NCBI GenBank assembly: GCA_903824725.1
Contig: CAIJXU010000093.1
Location: 1-64,000 of the forward strand
Source of the DNA: an uncultured Bacteroidota bacterium
Lineage (GTDB): Bacteria; Bacteroidota; Bacteroidia; Chitinophagales; Chitinophagaceae
Direction of reading: 5' to 3'
DNA length: 64,000 nucleotides
The notes under the pieces are model-generated. The model searched no databases, was not told the DNA's origin, and was given only the letters and a program-made list of their open reading frames with translations. This document shows, piece after piece, positions 1 through 9,171 of this stretch (position 1 is the first letter of the stretch; the number at the start of each line of letters is the position of its first letter). A program made the position numbers and the translations under genes.

Positions 1-2
1 AA

Positions 3-869
3 ACACCAGTGAACGATTGTCATGAAATGATTCAAGATGCCAAAGGCAGAATTTTTTTATTGACCAATGAAACAAAAAATAATATTATTATATATAATAA
101 AAGTGGAAAATCTACTGGTTCTTGGGGAAGTGAATTTCCTGGAGCACATGGACTCACTGTTCAACACAATGGAAAAGAAGATTTTTTATTCATAACAGAT
201 ACCAATAGACATCAGGTATATAAAACTACGATTGACGGAAAAATTTTACTTACCATTGATCCTCCTGCCGACTTACCTGCTTATCAAAAGAAAGAAGCAT
301 TTGTTCCAACTGAAACAACAGTATTACCTAATGGTGATTTTTATATTGCAGATGGATATGGTGCACAACATATTTTACACTACGATGAAAATGGAAAATT
401 AAAAAATGCATTTGGTGGAAGAGGAACGGCAGATGAAAATTTAGATAATGCGCATGGTATTACTGTTGATACAAGAACAGGTACGACCACATTGATTGTC
501 ACAGATCGTAATAAAAATTGCTTCAAGCGTTTTTCATTAGATGGGAAATTAATGGAGATTATCCATTTGCCTGGTGCAGGTGTTTGTAGACCAGTGATTA
601 AAGGAGATTATTTATATGCTGCTGTTTTACGCTCTCCTATGTCAGTTGAAAAAAGTGGATTTGTAACCATATTAAATAAAGAAAATAAAGTCGTGTCCAA
701 TATTGGGGGTACGGAGCCTGTTTATGAAAACAATGTTTTAAAGCCAATGGCTCAGGCCGAGAAAATATTTGAACACCCGCACGATGTTTGCGTGGATGAT
801 GAAGGAAATATTTATGTTGCACAATGGGCTTCAGGAAAAGTATATCCTTATAAATTAACCCGTGCTTAA
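3..869 (+). CDS. NHL/6-bladed beta-propeller protein, 5' truncated by window edge
   Basis: The reading frame is open to the left edge and a GTG at position 9 is only an internal valine, so the N-terminus and any signal peptide are missing. The visible 288 residues contain repeated blades of the NHL type, such as AHGLTVQHNGKEDFLFITD, AHGITVDTRTGTTTLIVTD and a closing HPHDVCVDDEGNIYVAQW. This pattern is shared by NHL-repeat proteins and peptidyl-hydroxyglycine-lyase-like propellers. No catalytic assignment can be made. It lies 46 bases upstream of cassette A on the same strand, so it is probably co-transcribed with it and may be a substrate-binding accessory. That role is inferred from position only. 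Confidence 0.75.
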   Translation, partial: TPVNDCHEMIQDAKGRIFLLTNETKNNIIIYNKSGKSTGSWGSEFPGAHGLTVQHNGKEDFLFITDTNRHQVYKTTIDGKILLTIDPPADLPAYQKKEAFVPTETTVLPNGDFYIADGYGAQHILHYDENGKLKNAFGGRGTADENLDNAHGITVDTRTGTTTLIVTDRNKNCFKRFSLDGKLMEIIHLPGAGVCRPVIKGDYLYAAVLRSPMSVEKSGFVTILNKENKVVSNIGGTEPVYENNVLKPMAQAEKIFEHPHDVCVDDEGNIYVAQWASGKVYPYKLTRA

Positions 870-915
870 AATTAACTTGAAAATAAATTGTTGAATTAAT
901 TTTTGATTGTTGTCT

Positions 916-3255
916 ATGAAAAAATACATGAGTTTTGGGGCTATTGTTTTAGTTGTTATTGGACTAATATATGGCATCACTTATCTTGCCAATGGGAAAA
1001 AAGGCAATCGTTCCAAAGCAGTTTCTTATAACAGAGACATTCGTCCCATATTATCAGATAAATGTTTTGCTTGTCATGGTCCTGATGTAAACAAAGTAAA
1101 AGCAGGTTTAAGATTGGATATTCCTTCAAGGGCTTTTGCTGAACTAGAAAAAAACAAAGGACATTACGCTATTGTACCTGGTTTTCCTGAAAAGAGTGAA
1201 CTCATCACCAGAATTGAATCTATAGATCCTAAAATAATGATGCCGCTTCCAGAAAGCCACCTTACTAGATTATCAAAGGATGAAATTGCATTATTTAAAA
1301 GATGGATTCAGGAAGGAGCAAAATATGAAAAGCATTGGGCTTTTGTAGCGCCTAAAAAAGCACCTTTGCCAGAAGTGGATCATACCAAATGGGTTCGCAA
1401 TGAAATAGATAATTTCATTTTGGAAAAAATGGAAGACAAAGGATTTAGTCCAAATGATGAGGCTTCACGTGATGCATTAATAAAAAGAGCTTACGCCGAT
1501 GTGACTGGATTACCTCCTAGTTATGAAGCATTAAATGAATGGAGAAAATCGACCGATGAAAATTGGTATACAAAATTGCTTGATCAATTATTACAAAAGC
1601 CAGCTTACGGTGAAAAGATGGGAATTTTGTGGTTAGACTTAGCAAGGTATTCCGATTCTTATGGTTTTCAGGATGATAATATTCGCTCCCAATGGCCTTG
1701 GAGAGATTGGGTGATTAATTCATTTAATAAGAATATGCCTTACAATGAATTTTTAACCAATCAAATTGCAGGCGACTTAATGCCTAATGCAACAAAAGCA
1801 AATATTTTAGCAACTGCCTTTTTTAGAAATCATAAATACACCGAAGAAGGTGGTATCATTGAAGAAGAATATCGCGTATCCTACAATATCGACAAAACGA
1901 GAACTTATGGTAAAGCGATTCTTGGTGTAACCATTGAGTGCGCTCAATGCCATGATCATAAATACGATCCATTTTCAAATAAAGATTATTATCAACTTTA
2001 CGCGTTTTTTAATGAGAGTAAGGAAAAGGGATTTGAAGGAGATGTAGGACAATCTACGATGGCAAAAAATCCTAAATTATTTATTAGCAAAGAAGAGCGA
2101 AATAATTTATTGACTTTTGTGAATGGAGTAGATACAGGTATGATCGAAGTATCGGTGATGGGAGATTGGAAACAAGGGGACACAGTGAAACCAAGACCTA
2201 CTTATATTTTAAGCCGTGGAAGCTATGATGCACCTACTAATATTCTAGTAAAGCCTACCGCATTGGAATCCATTATGCCTTATGATACTTTAAAATATCC
2301 AGCAAATCGTTTGGGCTTAGCGCAATGGACCACCAATAAAAAAAATCCATTAACAGCACGTGTGTTTGTCAACTTTATTTGGCAGGATATTTTTGGAAAA
2401 GGTCTAGTTAAAACATCAGGCGACTTTGGTTTACAAGGTGAGCTGCCTTCACACCCAGAATTATTAGATTGGTTGGCTGTTGATTTTATGGAGCACCAAT
2501 GGGATATAAAATATTTAGTCAAAAAAATATTAAGTAGTAATACCTACAAACAATCTAATATTATTAGCACAAAGCAACACGAACAAGATCCTGATAATTT
2601 ATATTACTCAAGATCGCCTCGCATTCGTTTTAAAGCAGAAATAGTACGTGATTTAATTTTAAGTACAAGTGGTTTATTAAATACCACCATTGGTGGACCA
2701 AGTGTAAAACCCTATCAACCTAAGGGTGTATGGGAAACTTCAACATCAGGTCGTGGTGTGTTAGCAACCTATAAACAAGATCATGGTAAAGATATTTATC
2801 GAAGAGGCTTATATACATTTATTAAATTGACTGCCCCACCACCGAGTATGATGATTTTTGATGCAAGTAATCGAGATCAATGTGAAGCAAAAAGATCAAG
2901 CACCAATACCCCATTACAAGCATTGACTATGCTCAATGATCCAACTATTTTAGAAGCTTCAAGGGTATTAGCCGAAAATCTTTCATTGAATAAAAAATCA
3001 TTAGAGGAAAAAGTAGCACAAGCATTTGAAACAATTGTCATTCGAAAGCCTTCCAAATTTGAGCGTCAAAAATTAATAGACTACTGTGAAAAGCAAGTTG
3101 CTTTTTTTAATACAAACCCATCTGTTGTTAAAGCAACTTTGGCTGTAGGTGAATTTGAACATCCAAAACAAAACTATAATTCATCTGAAGCAGCGGCTTT
3201 AATGAAGACTATATTAATCATGTATAATTTAGAAGAAACCATAACAAAATCATAA
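916..3255 (+). CDS. Cassette A: PSCyt1-DUF1549-DUF1553 cytochrome-domain protein
   Basis: I chose the ATG at 916 over an upstream TTG at 907 because it begins a clean signal anchor (MKKYMSFGAIVLVVIG). The PSCyt1 domain follows with a c-heme motif CFACH at residues 50-54 and the family signature GPDVNKVKAGLRLD. DUF1549 (PSCyt2) covers roughly residues 150-360 and holds a second CxxCH motif, CAQCHDH, at 342-348. DUF1553 covers roughly 455-770 and carries the conserved STNTPLQAL segment after a cysteine. The protein is presumably periplasmic and anchored. The family is abundant in Planctomycetes but its biochemical activity is unknown. Six bases separate it from the DUF1501 gene, indicating an operon. 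Unlike copies B and C it has no carbohydrate-binding insert between DUF1549 and DUF1553. Confidence 0.9.
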   Translation: MKKYMSFGAIVLVVIGLIYGITYLANGKKGNRSKAVSYNRDIRPILSDKCFACHGPDVNKVKAGLRLDIPSRAFAELEKNKGHYAIVPGFPEKSELITRIESIDPKIMMPLPESHLTRLSKDEIALFKRWIQEGAKYEKHWAFVAPKKAPLPEVDHTKWVRNEIDNFILEKMEDKGFSPNDEASRDALIKRAYADVTGLPPSYEALNEWRKSTDENWYTKLLDQLLQKPAYGEKMGILWLDLARYSDSYGFQDDNIRSQWPWRDWVINSFNKNMPYNEFLTNQIAGDLMPNATKANILATAFFRNHKYTEEGGIIEEEYRVSYNIDKTRTYGKAILGVTIECAQCHDHKYDPFSNKDYYQLYAFFNESKEKGFEGDVGQSTMAKNPKLFISKEERNNLLTFVNGVDTGMIEVSVMGDWKQGDTVKPRPTYILSRGSYDAPTNILVKPTALESIMPYDTLKYPANRLGLAQWTTNKKNPLTARVFVNFIWQDIFGKGLVKTSGDFGLQGELPSHPELLDWLAVDFMEHQWDIKYLVKKILSSNTYKQSNIISTKQHEQDPDNLYYSRSPRIRFKAEIVRDLILSTSGLLNTTIGGPSVKPYQPKGVWETSTSGRGVLATYKQDHGKDIYRRGLYTFIKLTAPPPSMMIFDASNRDQCEAKRSSTNTPLQALTMLNDPTILEASRVLAENLSLNKKSLEEKVAQAFETIVIRKPSKFERQKLIDYCEKQVAFFNTNPSVVKATLAVGEFEHPKQNYNSSEAAALMKTILIMYNLEETITKS

Positions 3256-3261
3256 ATATTT

Positions 3262-4707
3262 ATGAACGAATTTTTAGAACATGGCTTGAACCAAAACAGG
3301 CGTAAATTTTTATCTAAACTAAGTTTAGGTATCGGTGGCCTTGCCTTGGGTTCCTTAGTGGCCCCTGGATTATTTAATGCGGCAAACGAGGACGATCTTT
3401 TTGCAAATGTGTTACCTCATTTTGCCCCTAAGGCAAAACGTATTATCTATTTGTTTCAAAACGGAGCCCCTTCGCAATTGGACTTATTTGATTACAAACC
3501 ATTATTGCAAAAAATGCACGGGTCTGAATTGCCTGCAAGTATCCGTATGGGTCAACGCTTAACAGGCATGACAGCCAATCAAGCAAAATTTCCATTAGCA
3601 GGAACGAAGTTTAATTTTTCTCAACATGGAAGCAGTGGTGCTTGGTTTAGTGAAACACTTCCGCACTTGGCGACCATGGCCGATGATATGTGTATTGTAA
3701 AAACAATTTATACCGAAGCCATTAACCACGATCCGGCACTTACCTTTTTTCAAACAGGTTCGCAAGTTGGTAATAGACCAAGTATGGGTTCTTGGATAAG
3801 TTATGGCCTAGGAAGTGAAAATAAAAACCTGCCTGCATTTTGTGTTTTGTTAAGTAAAGGAAAAGGAAATGGACAAGGGGTATATTCAAAATTATGGAAC
3901 AATGGCTTTTTAGATTCTATTCATCAAGGGGTACAATTTAGTAGTGGAGAAGAGCCTGTGAAATATTTAACAGATCCGGAATTTATCAAACGTGGCGATA
4001 AGCGAGCGATATTAGATGAAATCGCCGCTTTAAACCAAGAGTCATATAAAGAAATTGGCGATCCGGAAATTGTGACCAAAATTCAGCAATATGAATTATC
4101 CTATCGCATGCAAATGGCCGTTCCAGAAATTACTTCATTACAAAATGAGCCCGAGTCCATTGTTAAAATGTATGGACCAGAGTGTTTGGTGCCTGGCACT
4201 TATGCAGCGAATTGCTTATTGGCAAGGAAGTTATCCGAAAACGGAGTACGATTTGTGCAATTATACCATCAAGGTTGGGATACACACGGAAATTTACCTT
4301 CAGAATTAGAAGGACAATGTAAAGATGTGGATCAATCCTCTGCGGCATTAATTAAAGATTTAAAACAAAGAGGTTTGTTAGATGAAACCTTAGTGATCTG
4401 GGGCGGTGAATTTGGAAGAACCAATTATTGTCAAGGTGCATTAACAAAAGACAACTACGGAAGAGATCATCATCCAAAATGCTTTACCATTTGGATGGCG
4501 GGCGGTGGTGTAAAACCAGGTGTACATGGGGAAACAGATGATTTTGGTTATAATATTAATTCATTACCTGTGCATGTGCATGACTTTCATGCAACCATCA
4601 TGCATTTAATGGGTGTTCGTCATGAGGAATTTACTTACAAGCATTTAGGAAGGAGATATCGTTTAACCGATGTATCTGGAAATGTGATAAATGATTTAAT
4701 TAGTTAA
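3262..4707 (+). CDS. Cassette A: Tat-exported DUF1501 protein
   Basis: This 481-residue DUF1501 family protein has a twin-arginine signal (RRKFL at residues 13-17 before a hydrophobic glycine/alanine/leucine stretch), so it is exported folded. Candidate metal-ligand motifs typical of the alkaline phosphatase/sulfatase superfamily are visible: GWDTHG (D340, H342), GGEFGRT (E383) and GRDHHP (D402, H403, H404). The sulfatase formylglycine motif CxPSR/CxASR is absent, so it is not a canonical sulfatase. The enzymatic role is unknown. It sits between the large cytochrome-domain gene (6 bases upstream) and the membrane cytochrome gene (2 bases downstream), implying a stoichiometric operon. Tat export suggests a cofactor or metal is inserted in the cytoplasm. 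Confidence 0.9.
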   Translation: MNEFLEHGLNQNRRKFLSKLSLGIGGLALGSLVAPGLFNAANEDDLFANVLPHFAPKAKRIIYLFQNGAPSQLDLFDYKPLLQKMHGSELPASIRMGQRLTGMTANQAKFPLAGTKFNFSQHGSSGAWFSETLPHLATMADDMCIVKTIYTEAINHDPALTFFQTGSQVGNRPSMGSWISYGLGSENKNLPAFCVLLSKGKGNGQGVYSKLWNNGFLDSIHQGVQFSSGEEPVKYLTDPEFIKRGDKRAILDEIAALNQESYKEIGDPEIVTKIQQYELSYRMQMAVPEITSLQNEPESIVKMYGPECLVPGTYAANCLLARKLSENGVRFVQLYHQGWDTHGNLPSELEGQCKDVDQSSAALIKDLKQRGLLDETLVIWGGEFGRTNYCQGALTKDNYGRDHHPKCFTIWMAGGGVKPGVHGETDDFGYNINSLPVHVHDFHATIMHLMGVRHEEFTYKHLGRRYRLTDVSGNVINDLIS

Positions 4708-4709
4708 TA

Positions 4710-6869
4710 ATGAGGTTAAATAAATTGAGTGCTTATGCACTTAACGCACTGTGGCTATTAAATCCATTTTTATTATTGATTGCCCTATTTAATGAAAAAT
4801 TAAAATTAGGCATCTACCTAGAGTGGTTGGGTAAAATGCACCCGTTGTTTTTACATTTTCCTATCGTCTTAGGGACCCTCATAGGTATTTATTATTTAGT
4901 AGATAAAAAAAATAGTGTCGATGAAAAAAACGTACATGCCATTTTGGTGGGTAACGCTTTTTTATCAAGTATGGTAGCCATCCTCGGTATTTTTTTATCT
5001 AAACAAGATAGTTATGATGAGCAAATGATTTTTTTACACCAATGGGGCGGTGTTGCCATCGCATTTATTAGTTGGGCATTGATTTATTTACAAAAAAGTC
5101 AAATATTTAAAAGTAAATACAACTATAGAGTCCAATTTTCAATAGTGTATCTATTAGTGATTATTATTTTTACACATAAAGGAGCGCAACTTACCCATGG
5201 GGCTAATGTCATCAACTTCCCTCAAAAAGAAGTGGCTAATGAATTACAAGCAGTGAAAGCGGTCACCGATTCAAATGCTACATTATATGTAAAAGCAGTG
5301 GCGCCTATTTTACAACAAAAATGTGTGGGCTGTCATGGCGCTGATAAAGTGAAAGGGGAATTATTATTAAACACACCTGCTAATATTCTTAAGGGTGGAA
5401 AGGATGGCAATATACTTTCTTTTGATAAGGATAAGGAATCAATGCTGTTTGAGCGTATTCATTTAGATATTACGCATAAGAAGCACATGCCTCCAGAAGG
5501 AAAAACGCAATTGACTACCGAGGAGGTAGCTATATTAAGTAGATGGATTAAAGCAGGTGGTGATTTTAAAGTTAAAATGAGGGAACTAGCCAAAACAGAC
5601 AGCTTATTTTTATTGGCAAATAAGTATACGCCGGTTGATAACACTAAAGTGATTGGCAAAACTGGATTACCAGATTTAAAAGAATATAATTCAAGTTATT
5701 GCACAGTTAATTATTTATTCAATGGCAGTGATGCCATTGAAGTTAATTTTTTTCAACGTAATTTTTATAGTCAAGCGGTGTTGAAAAAATTAGAAAATGT
5801 AAAAGATCAAATTATTAGACTGAATATGCAAAGCATGCCATTGACATCAGAAGATATCAATATCATAAGTCAATTTAATAATGTAGAAAATATAAACTTA
5901 AATTATACTTCACTTGATATAAAGGCAATCGAACCATTAAAGCAATTAAAAAAATTAAAATATTTATCCATTTGTGGTATCAAATTTAGCGAAGCTGAAT
6001 TAAATGCATTTTTAAAAGGCGCAACTTTCTCTAAAATAAATGTATGGTCAAATGTGAATAATCAAGCACAATTAGAAAAATTAGCTGCCCAGTATCCTAA
6101 AATTAAATTTACAATTGGAGATAATTTAGAAAATGAATTATTTAAAATTAATGTGCCCACCATTGATCAAGATTCTTCGATCATTACTCGTTTTTTAGAT
6201 GTTAAAATAAAACATTTATTAAACGGAGTCACCATACGCTATACGACAGATGGTACTGATCCGGATAGCACCAATAGCCCTATCTATAAAAACACTTTAC
6301 GATTAACTAGAAACACTAATTTAAAAGTAAAAGTATTCAAGCCAGGTTGGCTAAGTAGCGATATTGTTCAGCGTAATTTTTATAAGTCCGAGATTCATCC
6401 TGATTCTATTTACCTAGTATCCTCTCCGGACAAAAAATACCTTGGTGATGGTGCTAAAACATTGGTGGACCTTGAATTAGGCGGATCTAATTTCACTAAT
6501 AAAAAATGGTTAGGTTATAAGGACACAACTATGAAATTTGTAGTCGATTTTAAACAACCACAACTATTACATCAAGCATTTTTAAATAGTTTAATAGATG
6601 TAGGCGGTTATGTATTCCCCATTGTTTCTATCGCAGTAGAAGGAAGTGATGATGGTGTAAAATATAAAAAAATAAGTGAAACTAAATTTCCTACCATTAC
6701 TCAAAAAGATGTGATGAGGGATATCAAAACATTTACTTATGTATTTCCTAATAATACCATCTATAAGCATTATCGATTTACAGTTCTGAATTTAAAAAAA
6801 TTACCTGTATGGCATCCTGGAAAAGGAACGCCTGCCTGGATTTTTATTGATGAACTATTTTTAAATTAA
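4710..6869 (+). CDS. Cassette A: DUF2231-like membrane/cytochrome c fusion with chitobiase-C-like tail
   Basis: The N-terminal 165 residues contain about five hydrophobic segments of DUF2231 type with histidines H44, H49, H110, H156 and H163 that align with the two paralogues. A PSCyt1 cytochrome domain follows, with CVGCH at 205-209 and a possible axial methionine in HMPPEG (M260). Copies B and C end in leucine-rich repeats. Here an LRR-like stretch at about 370-430 is followed by a beta-sandwich resembling the CHB_HEX_C_1 domain (IRYTTDGTDPDSTNSPIY, about 508-560) and a discoidin-like C-terminal domain. The tail therefore probably binds glycan or cell surface. It is the last gene of cassette A and is followed by a strong bidirectional terminator. 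I infer a quinone-coupling role for the membrane part. Confidence 0.82.
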   Translation: MRLNKLSAYALNALWLLNPFLLLIALFNEKLKLGIYLEWLGKMHPLFLHFPIVLGTLIGIYYLVDKKNSVDEKNVHAILVGNAFLSSMVAILGIFLSKQDSYDEQMIFLHQWGGVAIAFISWALIYLQKSQIFKSKYNYRVQFSIVYLLVIIIFTHKGAQLTHGANVINFPQKEVANELQAVKAVTDSNATLYVKAVAPILQQKCVGCHGADKVKGELLLNTPANILKGGKDGNILSFDKDKESMLFERIHLDITHKKHMPPEGKTQLTTEEVAILSRWIKAGGDFKVKMRELAKTDSLFLLANKYTPVDNTKVIGKTGLPDLKEYNSSYCTVNYLFNGSDAIEVNFFQRNFYSQAVLKKLENVKDQIIRLNMQSMPLTSEDINIISQFNNVENINLNYTSLDIKAIEPLKQLKKLKYLSICGIKFSEAELNAFLKGATFSKINVWSNVNNQAQLEKLAAQYPKIKFTIGDNLENELFKINVPTIDQDSSIITRFLDVKIKHLLNGVTIRYTTDGTDPDSTNSPIYKNTLRLTRNTNLKVKVFKPGWLSSDIVQRNFYKSEIHPDSIYLVSSPDKKYLGDGAKTLVDLELGGSNFTNKKWLGYKDTTMKFVVDFKQPQLLHQAFLNSLIDVGGYVFPIVSIAVEGSDDGVKYKKISETKFPTITQKDVMRDIKTFTYVFPNNTIYKHYRFTVLNLKKLPVWHPGKGTPAWIFIDELFLN

Positions 6870-6884
6870 AGATCATCTAATTAT

Positions 6885-6920
6885 AAAAAAAGCGTCCCGA
6901 AGATCGGGACGCTTTTTTTA
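6885..6920. terminator. Bidirectional intrinsic terminator
   Basis: A perfect 9-bp GC-rich stem (GCGTCCCGA / TCGGGACGC) with a 3-base loop is flanked by an A run on the left and a T run on the right. It lies between the convergent genes ending at 6869 (+) and 6918 (-), so it can terminate both. Confidence 0.9.
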
Positions 6921-9086
6921 TTCAATCACAAACCAGTTATAAGTGTCTGGCGGAATGGTAAAAGTAAAATTGACAGTATAATCTCGATTTAAACTGTATT
7001 GAGTAACAACACCTTTGGAATCGGTAATTTTTGCTTTATTAGAAAGACCTGTATAATACAATGGAAGTTGAATGGTTTTAGTCATGACCTCATGCGTTGG
7101 ATTAAACAACATCATGAATCCTTTTTGTGAGGTTGCAGGATTCACATGCATCCAACCATCCCAATCGCGACCATCAGCTCGACGCAATTGAATCATATCA
7201 GCGTTTAATATATTTCTATATTTTTTATACCATTGTATAGTTTTGGATACTAATGCTTTTGTAGTTTCAGTATCATACAGTCGAGGGCCTCTATAACAAG
7301 CTTGCACTCCAGCCCCGTAGTATTGCATCATGAGTTGCTCATAATCATTTAGATGTTCGCTGAGTGGTTCTAGCACAGCATCTTCGGTACCTCCTTGGTA
7401 TTTTGTCAATGGAACAAAGCCCCAGGACATGGAAGGAATTTTTTCCAAAGTGCCATCGTGAATATTTTGACGATTCAATAATTTTTGTTGTTCTCTAGAC
7501 AAAGAAAAATTGACCTCTCGATATCCTAATGCAATTTTATTAGTGCCGTCTAAAAAATACCAATCTGGTGCGTTAATGTATACACCACTTTCATTTAACC
7601 AGTGGTATAGTTCTTTTTGTATTTCCATTTGTCTCCATTGAGAATCATCATACCCCTTATGCCCAGGATGTGTTGTTGAAGCACAAACATCTCCTGGGTA
7701 AGGACCATCATTCTCCCAAATATCAAAACCAGTGGTTTTAAAAAAGTATTTTATTTTATCTCGATAAGCTAATCCCCATTTACTTCCAAAGCAAGGAGCG
7801 TTACCAAAAAATGCACCACCTGGCTTACCTGTTTTAATATCTACTACATCATCTTCGTCACTTATACGTCGACTACTAAATAAAGAGTACCCGCCTAACA
7901 AAATATGATGTTGGTGTGCATAGTCTGTTAATCCTTTCCATCTTTTAATATTAGAAGCTGAACTGTCTTCCATTTCTAAATGACTGCCAAAGCTTAAAAT
8001 CACAGCTTCATATCCCGTTGCAACACATTGATCAATCGCATTTTTAACTTCCTGATCATTCCTACTCACTAAATGCATAAAAATAGGATTTTGCGTAGTC
8101 CAAGGAGCAATAGTGCGGTACATCTTTTTTAACATGAGTCCGCGTCTTTGCCTATCATAACTGTCCATTAATAATTCATTTGTGCGAACGGATTTAAAAT
8201 TTTCATTGGGCGCTAAATCAATACCAGGAGCCTTTTCCGGGTATATCTCTAATAAACAAGGCGTTTCATAATTATAATTTACTTGAGATGTATAAGCGAG
8301 ATCGGTTTTCCAATGAGTGGTTTGATCACTAATATCATAGCGCATGGCATTGTTAAAAGCATAATTTGTTTCAACATAAATACCATGTTGTTTTTTCATT
8401 TCCTCTGGCTTTCCTACTACGGCACTTTCCTCTTCAACCAGGCCAAGTACTTCATTCACCACTCTATTTATTTTGATGGATTTATTGGATGCATTATCAA
8501 TAGATATCCATTTCGTAATTAAAGGAATGCCATCATATAATTCATAATGCACTTTAATAATAATATTTTGAAGTGCGGCAAGAGGAGATACGAATTCAAA
8601 AACAATACTTGCGCCAGTAGGTTGTTGACCATTAGTGAGCCAGGTAGTGGGCTTCCAATGTATATAGGGTTCGATAGTAGAAATGGTATGGCGCGCATAT
8701 ACAAAATCAGAATCGTTTTTTTGAAGCCCTTTGATACTTGCTAATTTTAAGTAAGCTTTTTCTCTTTGTCCAGATAAGCCACCCACTTTGTAACTCACTT
8801 GATCTAAAATTACTTTGGCTTCTGGTTCAATACTACGAATAAGTTGTTGTCCATTACTTAAATTAGTAAAATCAAAACAAGCCACATTGGGTGAAATAAT
8901 AAAAACTCTTTTTACAAGCCCATTATTCATTACAATATTTTGACCCTCCGCAGTAATTTTTGCTTTTTGGGTGATGGGGCTTACCAACCAATCAGCAATG
9001 GGTGACTTGCCGACCGCTACCTTAGTTGATTGTGCTTGCGTATAAGTAGATAATAGAATTAAAAAATATACAATTGTTTTTTTCAT
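6918..9086 (-). CDS. Secreted glycoside hydrolase, alpha-galactosidase-like TIM barrel
   Basis: This 722-residue protein has a signal peptide (MKKTIVYFLILLSTYTQA). The N-terminal half looks like a large beta-sandwich, as in GH36/GH97-type enzymes (for example LYDGIPLITKWISIDN). The centre resembles a TIM barrel with the acidic, aromatic motif FDIWENDGPYPGDVCAST and a later WYFLDGTNK. The C-terminus looks like a beta-sandwich closing domain. I recognise this as the type usually annotated as alpha-galactosidase or clan GH-D-like hydrolase, but I cannot fix the CAZy family or the catalytic pair by eye. It heads a minus-strand block that includes the CBM9-like gene upstream at 9172-10005, 85 bases away. 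Substrate prediction is open. Confidence 0.6.
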   Translation of the reverse strand: MKKTIVYFLILLSTYTQAQSTKVAVGKSPIADWLVSPITQKAKITAEGQNIVMNNGLVKRVFIISPNVACFDFTNLSNGQQLIRSIEPEAKVILDQVSYKVGGLSGQREKAYLKLASIKGLQKNDSDFVYARHTISTIEPYIHWKPTTWLTNGQQPTGASIVFEFVSPLAALQNIIIKVHYELYDGIPLITKWISIDNASNKSIKINRVVNEVLGLVEEESAVVGKPEEMKKQHGIYVETNYAFNNAMRYDISDQTTHWKTDLAYTSQVNYNYETPCLLEIYPEKAPGIDLAPNENFKSVRTNELLMDSYDRQRRGLMLKKMYRTIAPWTTQNPIFMHLVSRNDQEVKNAIDQCVATGYEAVILSFGSHLEMEDSSASNIKRWKGLTDYAHQHHILLGGYSLFSSRRISDEDDVVDIKTGKPGGAFFGNAPCFGSKWGLAYRDKIKYFFKTTGFDIWENDGPYPGDVCASTTHPGHKGYDDSQWRQMEIQKELYHWLNESGVYINAPDWYFLDGTNKIALGYREVNFSLSREQQKLLNRQNIHDGTLEKIPSMSWGFVPLTKYQGGTEDAVLEPLSEHLNDYEQLMMQYYGAGVQACYRGPRLYDTETTKALVSKTIQWYKKYRNILNADMIQLRRADGRDWDGWMHVNPATSQKGFMMLFNPTHEVMTKTIQLPLYYTGLSNKAKITDSKGVVTQYSLNRDYTVNFTFTIPPDTYNWFVIE

Positions 9087-9171
9087 ATGAGATAATTGAA
9101 AGTAAATTGGTTTGATTGAATAATGTTAAATATAGGAACGAATTAATGGAGTTAAATAATAAATGAGGGCA

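Noticed and set aside
9-11. GTG at position 9 as the real start of the first gene
   Set aside because: The frame continues upstream to the window edge and the visible product begins inside a propeller blade with no signal peptide, so the gene is truncated.
3262-4707. Calling DUF1501 proteins sulfatases
   Set aside because: They share metal-site-like motifs with the superfamily but lack the formylglycine cysteine/serine motif, so substrate and chemistry are unproven.
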